64,000 nucleotides of DNA from assembly GCA_030549775.1 (NCBI GenBank), contig CM060174.1:24624617-24688616 (forward strand), in the 5' to 3' direction. Positions within the stretch are counted from its first letter, which is position 1. Each line of letters opens with the position of its first letter. Source of the stretch: Tamarix chinensis. Lineage: Eukaryota; Streptophyta; Magnoliopsida; Caryophyllales; Tamaricaceae. This document shows, piece by piece, positions 46,414 through 57,729 of this stretch. Position numbers and translations under genes: made by a program. The notes below the pieces were generated by a model. The model was not told where the DNA came from and made no database searches. It was given only the letters and a program-made list of their open reading frames with translations.

Positions 46414-49400
46414 AGTTGCCTAAACTGTGGAAAGTTGGACCATAGGGCAGTAGAGTGTTGCAGGCCCCCACGAGCTCAACAGGATAAGACACGAGCATCC
46501 TAGTAGGGAGGAGCCTTGATATCTCAGCAGCAGGCATACTAGCTGCACTGTCAGAACTCATCCCAACAGTACTATCAGTGAGCACCTGTTCCATCAGGTG
46601 CCCCAGTTCGAGAGACAGGGGGAAGACCACAGGGATCTAGGCCTCATCCTCAAAAGGGACACCAATCAGGAGAGCGCCTGAATGTTATTAGTCAGGCTGA
46701 AGTACGCCGATAGTTGGATGTCGTCACCGGTATGTTCACCATTTATTCATTAACAATATATGTTCTATTTTATTCGGTTGCCATATTGTCTATTTTTTCA
46801 TATGCACTTGTTGTTAAGGCTGGTTTGTCACCATCCGATAAAGTAGAATTATCTGTTATGCTTCCGTCAGGTGACAGGATGGAGTGTAGTCAGATGTTTT
46901 CTGATGTGGCCTTAGATATAGGAGGGGTAAACTTCCTAGTAGATCTGGTTGTGATATATCTAAAATATTTTGACGTGATTCTGGGCATGGATATGTCGGG
47001 AAGGTATAAAGCAATTATTGATTGTGTCTAGGAGCGGGTGATTTTGCAATGCTTGAAGGGGACTAGAGTTTCATACCGGAAGACTCCACTCGAGCTGAAC
47101 ACTAAAGTAGTGTTAGTGGTCGCATTGCACGCTATGATCCAGAAGGGGTATCCTCTATATTTATGTAGTGTGTAGGAGCTGAACAAGGATCTACCTACAT
47201 TAGATAGCATCCCAATAGTTAAAGAATTTCCAGACGTGTTTCTAGAAGAAATACTGGGTATGCCTCCCATTCGAGAGACTGATTTTAAAATTGAGTTAGT
47301 GCCAGGAGCTGAGCCTATTTCCAAGGCACCTTATAGAATGACACCGTCCAATTGAAGGAGTTGAAGACCTAGTTGGAAGAATTATTGAAGCATGGGTACA
47401 TCCAGTCGAGTGTATCACCGTGGGGAGTGCCGGTATTCTTCGTGAAGAAAAAGGATGGTAGTCTCCATCTCTACATTGACTACTGGGGGTTAAATCATTT
47501 GATGGTAAAGAAACGATATCCACTTTCGAGAATAGATGATTTATTTGATCAGCTAAAGGGTGCTATAGTGTTTTCCAAGATTGATCTGAGGTCCGGGTAC
47601 CACTAGTTGAGGATCGCTGATGTTGACATCATGAAGACTGCATTCCGGACTCGGTATGGGCATTATAAATTTACGGTGATGCCCTTTAGACTTACAAATG
47701 CCCCTGCAGTGTTCATGGATTTGATGACAAGGATATTAAGACCTTTCCTTGACTAGTTCGTGGTGGTGTTCATTTATGATATATTGGTATACTCCCGAGG
47801 AGACGAGGAACACGAGTAGCATCTACACACCATTTTAAGCACATTGAGAGAGCACCATCTATATGCAAAACTGTCGAAGTGCGGGTTTTGGCTCCAAGAG
47901 GTAGCCTTCTTGGGTCAAATTGTATAGGCCAAGGGAATGGCTGTGGACCCATCTAAGATTGTGGCCATCATAGAGTGGAAGCCCCCTACGAACATATTGG
48001 AGATTCAGAGTTTTTCTAGGTTTGGCTGGTTATTATAAACAATTTGTGTAGAAATTTTCTAAGATTTCCAGACCATTGACTAATCTCTTGAAGAAGACCA
48101 TGAAGTTCTAGTGGGAGAGGCTTGTGAAGAGGCTTTCAGAGAACTGAAGAATAGGTTGACTTCTGCACCGGTGTTGACCTTACATGAGGGGACCAAGGAG
48201 TTTTAGGTTTATAGCGATGCATCCAAGCATGGGTGGGGATGCATGTTGATGCAGAAGGATAAGATGGTAGCTTATGCCTTAAGAAAGCTGAAGAAACATA
48301 AGCAGAACTATCCCACGCATGATCTAGAGTTAGCTACTGTTGTGTTCGCCTAGAAGATCTAGAGACATTATCTGTATGGGGCTAAGTGCAAATTATTTAC
48401 AGATCACAAAAGTCTTAAGTATATATTCATGCAAAAGGAGCTCAACTTGAGGTAGAGAAGATGGCTGGAGCTGGTAAAGGATTATGACATTGAGTTGACC
48501 TACCATAAGGGTAAGGCCAACGTGGTTGCTGATGCTCTAAGTAGGAAGACTGCACATCCTACGTTGTGTCACATGGTTGCTGATTGGACGATAAGGGAGT
48601 TATCACATCTAAAGATTGAGATGATTCGGCAGCGAGATCTTGAAGCCCGTATAAATACCCTAACACTCACTCCTAATATATTTGAAGATATTCAAACTGG
48701 ACAAGTTGGAGATGTTAAGTTGGAAAGAATTAGACTGAAGATGCAGGAAGGCAAAGCAGAGAGGTTTAGGATCCATGAGGATGGTAGTATTTGATTCAGG
48801 GTTCGTTGGTGTGTACCCCAGAGTTGTTTGGAACTTAAGCATCGTATTATGGAGGAAAGACATCAGACTCCCTATTCGGTTCACCTAGGAGGCTCTAAGT
48901 TATATAAGGACCTCAAGAAGGTGTATTGGTGGCCCCATATGAAGTGAGAAGTAGCTGAGTTTGTATCCCAGTACCTTGTGTGTCAGAAGGTCAAGATTGA
49001 ACATCGGAGACCAGCGGGATTACTTCACTCTTTGGTGGTGCCGAGGTGAAAATGAGACTCCATTTTTATGAGCTTTGTGAGTGGGTTACCGAGGACCCAA
49101 AGCGGCTGTGATACTATTTGGGTTATTGTTGATAGACTGACTAAGGCAGCCATGTTTATTCCTATGGAGTCCACATGGAATATGGAGCAATTGGCGAGCT
49201 CTTATATGAAGTTCATGGTTAGCCGTCACGGGGTTCCGAAGGATATTGTTTCAGATCAAGACTCGAGGTTCCTCTCGCACTTTTGGGGGAAGTTGTAGGA
49301 AGTTTTGGGGACCAAATTGAAGATGAGTACAGCTTTTCACCCTGCCACAGACTGACTGACTGAGTGGACTATTCAGACCTTTGAGGATATGTTGAGGGCC

Positions 49401-50110
49401 TGTGTATTGGATTTCCAAGGATGTTGGGAGGAGCGCTTGCATTTAGTGGATTTCTCATATAATAACAGTCATCATGCTAGTATTTGGATGACTCCCTTCG
49501 AGGCATTGTATGGACGGAGGTGAAGAACATCTTTGTGTTGGAGTGACATCAGTAAGACGATCGTGTTGGGACCAGAAATGATCAAAGATATGACCTATTA
49601 GGTCTGACAGATCCAGGATAAAATGAAAGCGGCTTAGAGCCAACAAAAAAGTTATGCTGATCAAAGGCGTAGGGATGGAGATTGTGAGCCTAGAGACAAA
49701 ATGTTGCTAAGGGTTTTGCTTACTAAAGGAGTGCAAAGGTTCAGAAGGTAGGGCAAGTTGAGCCCCAAGTATATTGGTCCCTATGAGATATTGGAGCGAG
49801 TGGGTGAAGTTGCATATAGATTGGCTCTTCCTCCAGAGTTGGCATGAGTGCATAGCGTGTTCCACATTTCCTAGCTCTGGAAGTACGTTGATGATCCATC
49901 GCATGTAATCTTTCCAGATGAGATTGAATTAGATGATTCGCTGACCTATGAGGAGCGACCAGTACGGATTCTCAACACTAAGCTAAGGAAGGCTCATACG
50001 AGTTCGGTTCCTCTTATCAAGATCTTGTGGAGTCGACATGGAACTAAGGAAGCTACTTGGGAGAACAAGAAAGATATGCGAGAAGCATATTCAGAGCTTT
50101 TCGCAGTAGG
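46414..50110 (+). pseudogene. Chromovirus 2 gag(3')-pol, Tekay/Del type
   Basis: The gag knuckle CLNCGKLDHRAVEC (CX2CX4HX4C) opens the segment. The protease region keeps the surroundings (ALVVKAGLSPSD, DVILGMDM), but the D-S-G-A active site reads [26 protein letters not shown], then [10 protein letters not shown], then FIYDILVYS, where the first Asp of F-I-D-D is Tyr (47,775-47,777). RNase [31 protein letters not shown]. Integrase: the first Asp is lost (FMSFVSGLPR), while VSDQDSRF and TEWTIQT keep the second Asp and the Glu. A chromodomain-like tail (VRILNTKLRKAHT ... IKILWSRHGTKEATWE) ends near 50,110. Many TAG/TGA stops stand where Trp or Gln is expected, the signature of C-to-T decay in methylated DNA. 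Longest clean stretches: 46,714-47,031, 47,373-47,606, 48,495-48,794, 49,068-49,298. Confidence 0.9.
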
Positions 50111-50241
50111 TTAGATTCTTTTTATCTAGTTTATCCTTAAGGGGGTAGTTGATTTAAGTATAGTTAGTAATGTATTATTCTAGATGCTTAGAATACCCAA
50201 GCCCTAACCCTAGAGAGCTGCAGGAGACTTCAGGGATGAAG

Positions 50242-50262
50242 TCTGTTTTTAAAGGGTAGTAA
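50242..50262 (+). other. Polypurine tract of chromovirus 2
   Basis: TCTGTTTTTAAAGGGTAGTA after GACTTCAGGGATGAAG, directly before the 3' LTR; same arrangement as at 41,262-41,300. Confidence 0.75.
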
Positions 50263-51119
50263 TAAAATGACCCAAAATTATTTATTTTAAAAGATATAAT
50301 TAAATAAGGATTTATTGGGAAATTAATTTAATTATTTATTTTATTTGGAATAGGAAGGATTTATTTAGGGAAAATTAATAAGAATTTATAAATATTTTTG
50401 TAAGGGAAAAATTAGGCTTTTTGCTAATTAAAAAGGAATTTAGGAAAATTCTTTTAAAAACCCTAAATTATCCAAAAAAGGAATTTAATATTATTTTAAT
50501 TAAATATTTTTATTCTAAATACACAAAATACTCTAATTAATTTATTTAGCCCCAAGCCACTTAAATTTTTCTTTTTCCTTTTTCTTTTTCTTCCCTCAAA
50601 TTTATCTCCTTTCTTTCTTTTTCCTTCTTTTCTTCCTTTTCTTTTTCTCTTCTTCCAATTGGGCCTAAAGCGCGGCCCAATCCTTCTTCTTTTCCTTCCT
50701 TCTCCCATAGCCCAGCGTTGTTCTCCTGCTTGAAGCAGCTAAGATGTCGTGTATCGTGGCCTTCTTCCTTGGAACGCCAAGTTTCATTAAACCTTATAAC
50801 CGTTGCTAGCCGGCAGGTTCTTCCCCTTTTTATTTTCTTTCTTTTTCCCCTTGACCTCTAGGTTTACCCTCTTCTTCTTCATCCTTCATTCGGCATCGAC
50901 AACGTATACCTTCAAAGGCCAAAAATGGCATCGCCAGCCACGCGTAAGTTGACCGACCGTTTTCCCTCTCTTTCTCTCCCCCTCGACACACATTCCAGCA
51001 TGCACTACCCCCGGGCATGATTTGAAATCGTGCTGGCCGATCAATGCCACGTTTGCCCCAATATTTCACCGGCATTGACACCCTTCCAACCTCCATAACT
51101 CCACCCTCCCCTCTAACAC

Positions 51120-51127
51120 TATAAATA
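51120..51127 (+). promoter_or_regulatory. Putative LTR TATA box
   Basis: TATAAATA about 0.86 kb into the LTR, following a GC-richer stretch; position is similar to the box in the related minus-strand LTR. Confidence 0.5.
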
Positions 51128-51948
51128 CCCCTTGTGTAGTATGATTTCGAGATTTTTCCCCGAAACCCTAAGTGCAAACCTCTGCCCCACCATGACTTTA
51201 GACGCGCCGTTAGCCAACCTCGCTGCCACCTCTACCTCCAAAATTCTTCCCTACATCGCACTCTAGCTAACTAAGCTCTCCATTTCCTTCGATTCTCTTC
51301 GCACAAACTACCACAACCGTGCAAAGTTCCTTGTCCATCTCGCAAAAGAATTTTACCCCGCAACCTTCAAGCAGTTATCTGCCACCATATCCGCCACTTC
51401 TACTGCCTTCTACACCACCCAAAAGCTTAGACTAATTTTCCTCCACCGAACCATAACCTCCTTTTCCCTTTTCTTCTTCTCCTCCCCTCTTTTTCTTCAT
51501 CTTTTCCCCTTTTTACCCTCTTTTCCGGCCACCTCCGCCACTGTAGTGCACCACCACTAGTGCCACCCATCTCTGCAGACTCAAGGTGAAACCCTCTCAT
51601 CCCTTCTTTTCTATTTATTTAAATTTATTCTATTTTTATTTCAATTTATAATATTTATTCAATTATAAATATTATTTATATTCTCATTATTATTATTATT
51701 GTTATTAGATGTAATATTATTGATAATTTTTGTTGGTAGGGTTGAGATTATTCCTGAGTTAATTAGATTGTTAGTTTTGAATTTTAGGAATTTATTTGAA
51801 TTGTTATAAGTTTATTATCATTAATAATAATAATATTATTAGTATAATTATTTTATTATTTTATTAATTATTTAAGGAGGGTTGAGACCTAAATTTTTAA
51901 TTAGGTTCTCCACCCTTGTATTTTTATTACTATTATTACTATTTTTAC

Positions 51949-52189
51949 TACTGCTACTGCTGCTGCTACTACTACTACTACTACTACTACTGCTACTACT
52001 ACTACTACTACTACTATTATCTTTATTAATTTGAATATTATAAGTATTATATGTTATTAATATTATTATAACTATTATTAAATAGTACTTTCATTATTTG
52101 GGGTAGGGTTGAAAACCCCACCTCTTAATTTTAGGATTATATTATTATTATTATTATTACTTCTATGAATATTAGTATTATTACTAATA

Positions 52190-52249
<60 letters not shown>
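51949..52249. repeat. (CTA/CTG)n and (ATT)n microsatellites
   Basis: CTACTGCTGCTG...CTACTA run at 51,949-52,018 and an ATT run of about 19 units at 52,192-52,249, both in the LTR. Confidence 0.95.
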
Positions 52250-52699
52250 CTTTACTAACATTATTTTGGTGAAGGGTAGAAACTCTTATATCACCATTCG
52301 TTTTAAATTACATTAGTATTATTTATTTTTGGTAGTATTTTGTATAGTTAATTCTAGTATAGTATTATTTTAATTAAAAACTAAGGCTTAAGATAAGTTA
52401 GTAAGTAACGATATTTTTAGGAAGGAACTTAATTCTAGTATTTTTTCCTATAATAGGTGAGCCTTGTCAAAGCCCTCAAGAGGTATAGGAGTATGCTCCA
52501 AGAGCAGTAACATTTTAGGTAAGGGGTGCTAAGGCCATGTGTGTAATATGTGATTTATATGCCATGCATGTATTTTATGTCTATATTGTATAATTATTAT
52601 GAACGCAACATGATATGGAGTGGAGGTATGTTTTGTGTAAATAATTGTGGCATGAGAATTATGTGTATGAGTGTGTTATTATTATGGTATTGATGTGGC

Positions 52700-52990
52700 C
52701 TATAAGACATGCATGATAGGGTTATAAAATAATGGTGGTATTACGGTTTGCATGGTGGTATTAATGGTTGCATGGTGGTATTAGGGTATGCATGGTGGTA
52801 TTAATGGTTGCATGGTGGTATTATGGTTGCATGGTAGTATTAGGGTTTGCATGGTGGTATTAGGGTTACATCATGGAGTTAGGGTTTGTATGGAAGAAGG
52901 GTTTATGTGGAGCTAGGGTTTGCATGGAATTAGGGTTGCATGGGTGTTAGGGTGTGCCATGGTCAACTCTCGTGGTGGTGGTTAACTAGA
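52700..52990. repeat. About 22-bp GCATGGTGGTATTA minisatellite
   Basis: Units of GCATGGTGGTATTAxGGTT, grading into GCATGGAATTAGGGTT. The complement contains AACCCTAA words, linking it to the 38,140-38,570 array of the other chromovirus LTR. Confidence 0.85.
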
Positions 52991-54199
52991 GTTGGAGCAT
53001 GAGAACTATAAAAGGTAGTCATGCATGTCTGGGTTAGAGCTTGTGAATAAGATACTTAAGATATTAATTACTTAAAGTGGAAGATATTGAGCTAGGTCCC
53101 ACCGATCCACCAGTTAGAAATAGTGGTTAGGACGCGTAGTTCTATGTGTCTCTGATCCACCGGCTATAATAGTAGCAGACTCCGAGATCAATAAACCAAC
53201 ACCTCAGTAGCTAAGACACTTAAAAGACACTAAGTACTTACAGTGGAACACCATGTGATCCGGGGCCAACCGATCCACCGGTAAGAAATAGTGGTTAGGG
53301 TATGATACCCTATGTCTGACCGATCCACCAACTAATAATAGTGGGTAGGAGCATTGCGGCCTGCTTGTCTCTGATCCACCGACTATAATAGTGGGGGCTT
53401 CCGCACTCGCATGGTTTGATAAAAATTATGGAATAAATTGATATTTGATAAGAGATTAATTAAATAATTAAGCTTGACCGTTGGGCCTTTTTGTGTGGGC
53501 TTGATCATTTATAAGTTGTATAATTTTCTTCATGACCTTATGTACTATATGTGTGGGTTTTGAAAGTGTTAGTTGAGTATTATCTTGTATGATTCTATAT
53601 GCTTATGTGTTGGCCTTAGTGCTCGGTTACCTTACTCAGTACGTAGCGTACTAATTACCCATTTCATGGGTGGTGCTCATTCCTACGAGCAGAAGGCCCG
53701 TCTGACCTCTTGCAGGTAGGAGATGCTTATTTCGATGCTATTGATGTCTATGGGACATCGAGTGGGGCTGAATGATGAATTTGGGATGGATCGGATCCTG
53801 GAGTGGCGTGGTCGTTTTCCATTTGAGTTTATTATCCATGTTATCTTTTAATTTTGCTTGAGACTGCAAAAATAATTTTATTAATATTGTTATTTAATTC
53901 CTTGGAAAATAATAACTAGTATTCAAATTATGTAAAGACATTTGCATACTCTGATTCCATTTCCATAAACTTGGGTTTTTTAATAATGTTATGTGTAGTT
54001 TTCTTAGCCTTAGCACTTGGTGCTGGAATAGTAAGAGTAAACCGGTCCGGTATTAAGTGTGGCGGTAGCATCTCTGGATTTTACTGTTTTCATTTATAAG
54101 TCTGGTTTAAAAAAATGTGTAAAATTTGGGGTATTATAGGTTTCCTTGAACCGATCAATTGGTTTGGAAACCGATTAAATGGTTTGACCAACAACTCTA

Positions 54200-54640
54200 A
54201 GGGTTTCAATCTTATAAAAACGTAATTTGTCTCTATTTAAACACATTGACTAGTTTAGGCAAACTCATTGACTGGTTAAGAAACTGATTAATTGGTTTGA
54301 CCAACTAGTCCATGGGTTTCAATTTTGCAGAAACCCAATTTGACTCTATTTAAACACATCAAATGTTTTAGGAAAATTGATTGACTAGTTTCTCCAAACC
54401 AATTGACTTGTTTGACCAACCAATCCATGGTTTTCAATCATGCAGCAACACAATTTTTCTCTATTTAAACACATTGATTGCTTTGGGCAAACCAATTGAT
54501 TGGTTGAGAAATCAATTGACCGGTTTGACCAAAAAGTCCCATGTAGAAAACTAGTCTATCTCTATTTAAACACATTGACTAGTTATTACCAAATTGATCG
54601 ACTTGTTGACAAACAAATGACTAGTTTGATAAACCAATCG
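54200..54640. repeat. About 110-bp tandem repeats in Copia-like LTR
   Basis: Each unit has GGGTTTCAATxxTxxAxAAA, then TCTATTTAAACACATTGACT, then several CCAATTGATTGGTTTGACC-type words. The TCTATTTAAACACAT landmark recurs near 54,232, 54,346, 54,460 and 54,561. Confidence 0.85.
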
Positions 54641-54917
54641 ATAGGTATATAGGACACATCAATTGGTCTCACCATACAGTATGATGTTCATATGTGTTTT
54701 AGGATCAACTATATACAATACCAAATATATTGAATAGTTTGAAAAAACAATCAACTAGTTTACACAATGTTAACTCTCTATTTTGGTCAAAATATGAACG
54801 GTTGACTAGTTGGAACAAACTGATCAATTGGTCAACATTAAATGCTGATTTTCTATCGGTGGGGCAAGAAACCTTTTTGGCAATTTGTATCTAACAACCA
54901 TACACGAAGGTAACGCT

Positions 54918-54925
54918 TATAAATA
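54918..54925 (+). promoter_or_regulatory. Putative Copia LTR TATA box
   Basis: TATAAATA followed by AGGTCCCTC, about 670 bases upstream of the gag start. Confidence 0.5.
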
Positions 54926-55586
54926 AGGTCCCTCTACATTTATTACTACCAACTTTTTAAATAATTATTTGTGCAATTACTCTCTTATACTAAAATCATT
55001 TAATCGCTCATTGAATATTCTAAACATTCACATTTCTGTATTTTTACTAAAATGTATTCTTTACTTACTTCTCTTAGCTAGAATTGTTCTCAAATTGAAA
55101 TATCTTATATTACGTCTAGCTAGATTATATCTCATTCAAATATTAATACTTTCAAATCTTATATTTGGTGGGAATCACTTGTAATCACAACCTCATCTTA
55201 AAAATCAATCAAAGCGGTTAATGAGTGTTTACCTATCATTTTTGAGAGATTCATTTAATGAATATAGAGAAGATAAATAGGTGAAGTTTTAAATCAAATC
55301 TTGAGAGGATCATTGAGATTGTAAGGCTCATAAAATGAGAGAAGAGTGATCATCAATAAAACACATCACTATTTCAAAAATCTAAATAGGCGAAACTTTT
55401 TTTGCAGTGGACAAAAAGAGTAATTTACTCTTAAACTACTTTACATTACGTGTAAAATCTTTATTTTGTCATTCCCATTTTACAAAATACTATTCATCAC
55501 CCTATAAGATGTTTTCAATTAGTGTTAAAGCAAGGGAACTTCTCAAAAGATTCAACAATCTGAGGTGAAAAGGATCCACAAGTGGA

Positions 55587-56727
55587 ATGGATTCTAGTGG
55601 TTTAAATGAAGGCATGCCTACCACTAAGGCACCATTGTTCAATGGTACAAAGTTTTCCCATTGAAAGAACTGAATAATGTTCTTCATCAAATCAGAAGAC
55701 TACGACATATGGTTAAGAGTCACTGAAGGCCCAATGAAGATCGCAAAGGAGGTTAATGGTGAAACTATAGAAAATACATGATATGAGTTTACCAATGCAA
55801 AAAAGTGAAGGTTAACTTTCAATGCTAAATCCATCATGATTCTACAATGTGGGCATGGTGAAAAAGATTATCATCAAATTTAATCCTACACAACTACCAA
55901 AGGCATATAGGATAAGCTCATCCTCACCCATGAAGGGACAAAACAAGTTAAGGATAAAAGAATCAAAGAATCAACCTCCACACTAGAGAGTATGAACTCT
56001 TTAGCATGAACAAAGGTGAAAGTATCAATAATTTGAGCAACCACTTCCCCTAATTCATCAACAATCTTAAGCCTTAGGGAAGAAAATCACTAAAGAAGAG
56101 CAAGTAAGGAAAATCTTACAAGGTCTTACAAAATAGTGTTGCCCTAAGGCAACCATAATTGTAGAGGCTAGATAATTGGGCAAAATGATGATTGAGGAGA
56201 TTTTTGGAAAACTCATGGTTCATCAATCAAAATTACAGGATGGATTAGAAGAAAAAAGGAAGAATCCTCTAGCATTAAAAGCCTCAACATCTTCTAGAAA
56301 ACAAGATGCAGCCAACAACTTAGGTGAAAAAGAAGGTTATGAAGGAGAAGAAGAATCTCCTATGAATGATGAAGAAGTGGCATTCATAACCACTCAATTC
56401 AAGAGCTTCCTCTAATTAAGAGGAGAAAAGAATCAAAGACCTTCTTCCAAAAACAAAAGGAAGTCTAGAGAAGCCACCGTGGATGGAAAAATCAAATGCC
56501 ACAACTATGGAAAAATTAGGCATGTCATTCATTATTGCTATGATTTTAGAAACAAAATTGCTAAAAAAATAGCAAGGAGAAAAATGAACTCAAGAAAAAA
56601 CAAAGAAAGACAAGGCCTTGAAAAAGACATGGTTGCTTTTGGTGAAAGTGAAGGTGAAACCTCCGAAGAGCAGAAAGAAGTTGCCAACCTTTGTGAGCCA
56701 TATTTGTATTCACATACAATCACATAG
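55587..56727 (+). pseudogene. Copia-like gag (UBN2/DUF4219 type)
   Basis: The start MDSSGLNEGMPTTKAPLFNG then TKFS matches the conserved entry P-x-F-x-G-x-N-Y-x-x-W of this gag family. KSEDYDIWLRV follows, then a broken middle (GIWDKLILTHEGTKQVKD-like, LESMNSLA, ISNLSNHF-like blocks in shifting frames). An open part follows at 56,176-56,415 (MIEEIFGKLMVHQSKLQDGL, KNPLALKA, EEVAFITTQFKSFL). The zinc knuckle is at 56,500-56,541, CHNYGKIRHVIHYC, where the second Cys is Tyr. The acidic tail AFGESEGETSEEQKEVANLC is typical, then homology stops near 56,695. No protease, integrase or RT follows, so only LTR plus gag survive. Confidence 0.75.
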
Positions 56728-57724
56728 GTCATACACGATATGAGTGGATCCAATTAGTCAAGCATATATATAATCATAACAGGGTGTACAAAATTTTAAC
56801 ATGCATACCATCTACTTAGGGAATGTGAATTACTTAGATTATCCATTTGGCAGTAGTTAGAGTATAACTTGCATGGTAAATAGGAATTAAGGTTACATAT
56901 ATGACTTCATAACCATGGATGTATCATGAGCATAAGAATAATAGATCATGTGGTAACTCATGGAAGCATTCCAAAACACAATCATGTACCAAAGTAGCCA
57001 TTCTAGGGGAATATAGGATTAAAATCAAATTCCAAGTAGGTGAGCATGAGTTATACCACATATTCATAGCTTAAATAAGGTGTGAGTTCTTAATTATTCA
57101 TAGAGCAAAGTAAGTATCATGCTAGTTAAATAACCATAATTAGGTAACAAAAGCTAGCTGGTTACTGCCTTTTCATATCTCATTCCGGCTATTATTATAC
57201 TTTAGAGAAAAATAAAATTTCTTTAAACAATCATCGAGCATTAAGTGAGTAGATAGTTAATTTACCTCAAGTTATTGAGCAATATGTGGGATAATTCCCC
57301 ATGGTCTCTCAATATCATGGAAGGCATCCAAATAAGTAGACATAAAGTCCTGGCTCATTACAAGGAACCTAGTGGGCATAAGTTTGGGTTCCTTAAAGTA
57401 ACATGGACATAATTCCTGACTCATGCTAAATAAGCATACCGTGGTGACAAGATCCTTTTGTATCGATACCCCCTAGTACATAATCAGTTTCTAGAGTATA
57501 AAACGTATTAGGATCTACAAGGATCTCGAGATCAACTAGGATCTTGTTTGAAGGCAAAGCCTAAAGTCAGAAATGTCTGAAGGTAGGCTAACCCCTAGTA
57601 GGTAATCAATGATCAAATAATCCTGATCTTTCATAATGCTTGTTCCACTTTAAGTGATTAGTGTCTTATTAGAACAAAAATGCCATTTTATATAAAGGCC
57701 TACATTAATAACACACCAAGCAAG
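56722..57724 (-). mobile_element. Outer large LTR, middle part
   Basis: Continues the LTR that stops at 37,263. It contains a segment (57,430-57,660) nearly parallel to 15,380-15,600, ending with CACTTTAAGTGATTAGTGTC (57,642-57,661). A candidate duplication CAATC lies at 37,259-37,263 and 56,717-56,721, but the Copia end is not clean, so I treat it as tentative. Confidence 0.5.
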
Positions 57725-57729
57725 AAGCC

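Larger units (their letters stand above)
50263..54138 (+). mobile_element. Chromovirus 2 3' LTR (3.9 kb)
   Basis: Starts TAAAATGACCC (degraded TGAAATGCCCC) and ends TTTGGGGTATTATA at 54,138. Layout: AT-rich start, pyrimidine-rich tract 50,560-51,500, TATA box at 51,120, trinucleotide arrays, a GCATGGTGGTATTA minisatellite, AGAAATAGTGG/ATAATAGTGG units (53,100-53,390), two conserved blocks (53,060, 53,222), and GTGTGGCGGTAGCAT near the end. ORFs at 50,496-51,177 are tract artefacts. Confidence 0.82.
54139..55510 (+). mobile_element. Copia-like LTR, second part, and leader
   Basis: Resumes the words seen before 37,570 (ACCGATCAATTGGTTT). It contains an array of about 110-115-bp units, a TATA box at 54,918, and probably ends shortly before a degenerate iMet primer site (AGTGTTAAAGCAAGGG, about 55,519-55,534). 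A minor ORF at 54,969-55,184 has no recognisable homology. Confidence 0.5.

Noticed and set aside
37259..56721. CAATC as a certain target duplication of the Copia-like element
   Set aside because: The right side is a truncated gag, not an LTR end, so a 5-base match may be chance; kept only as tentative.
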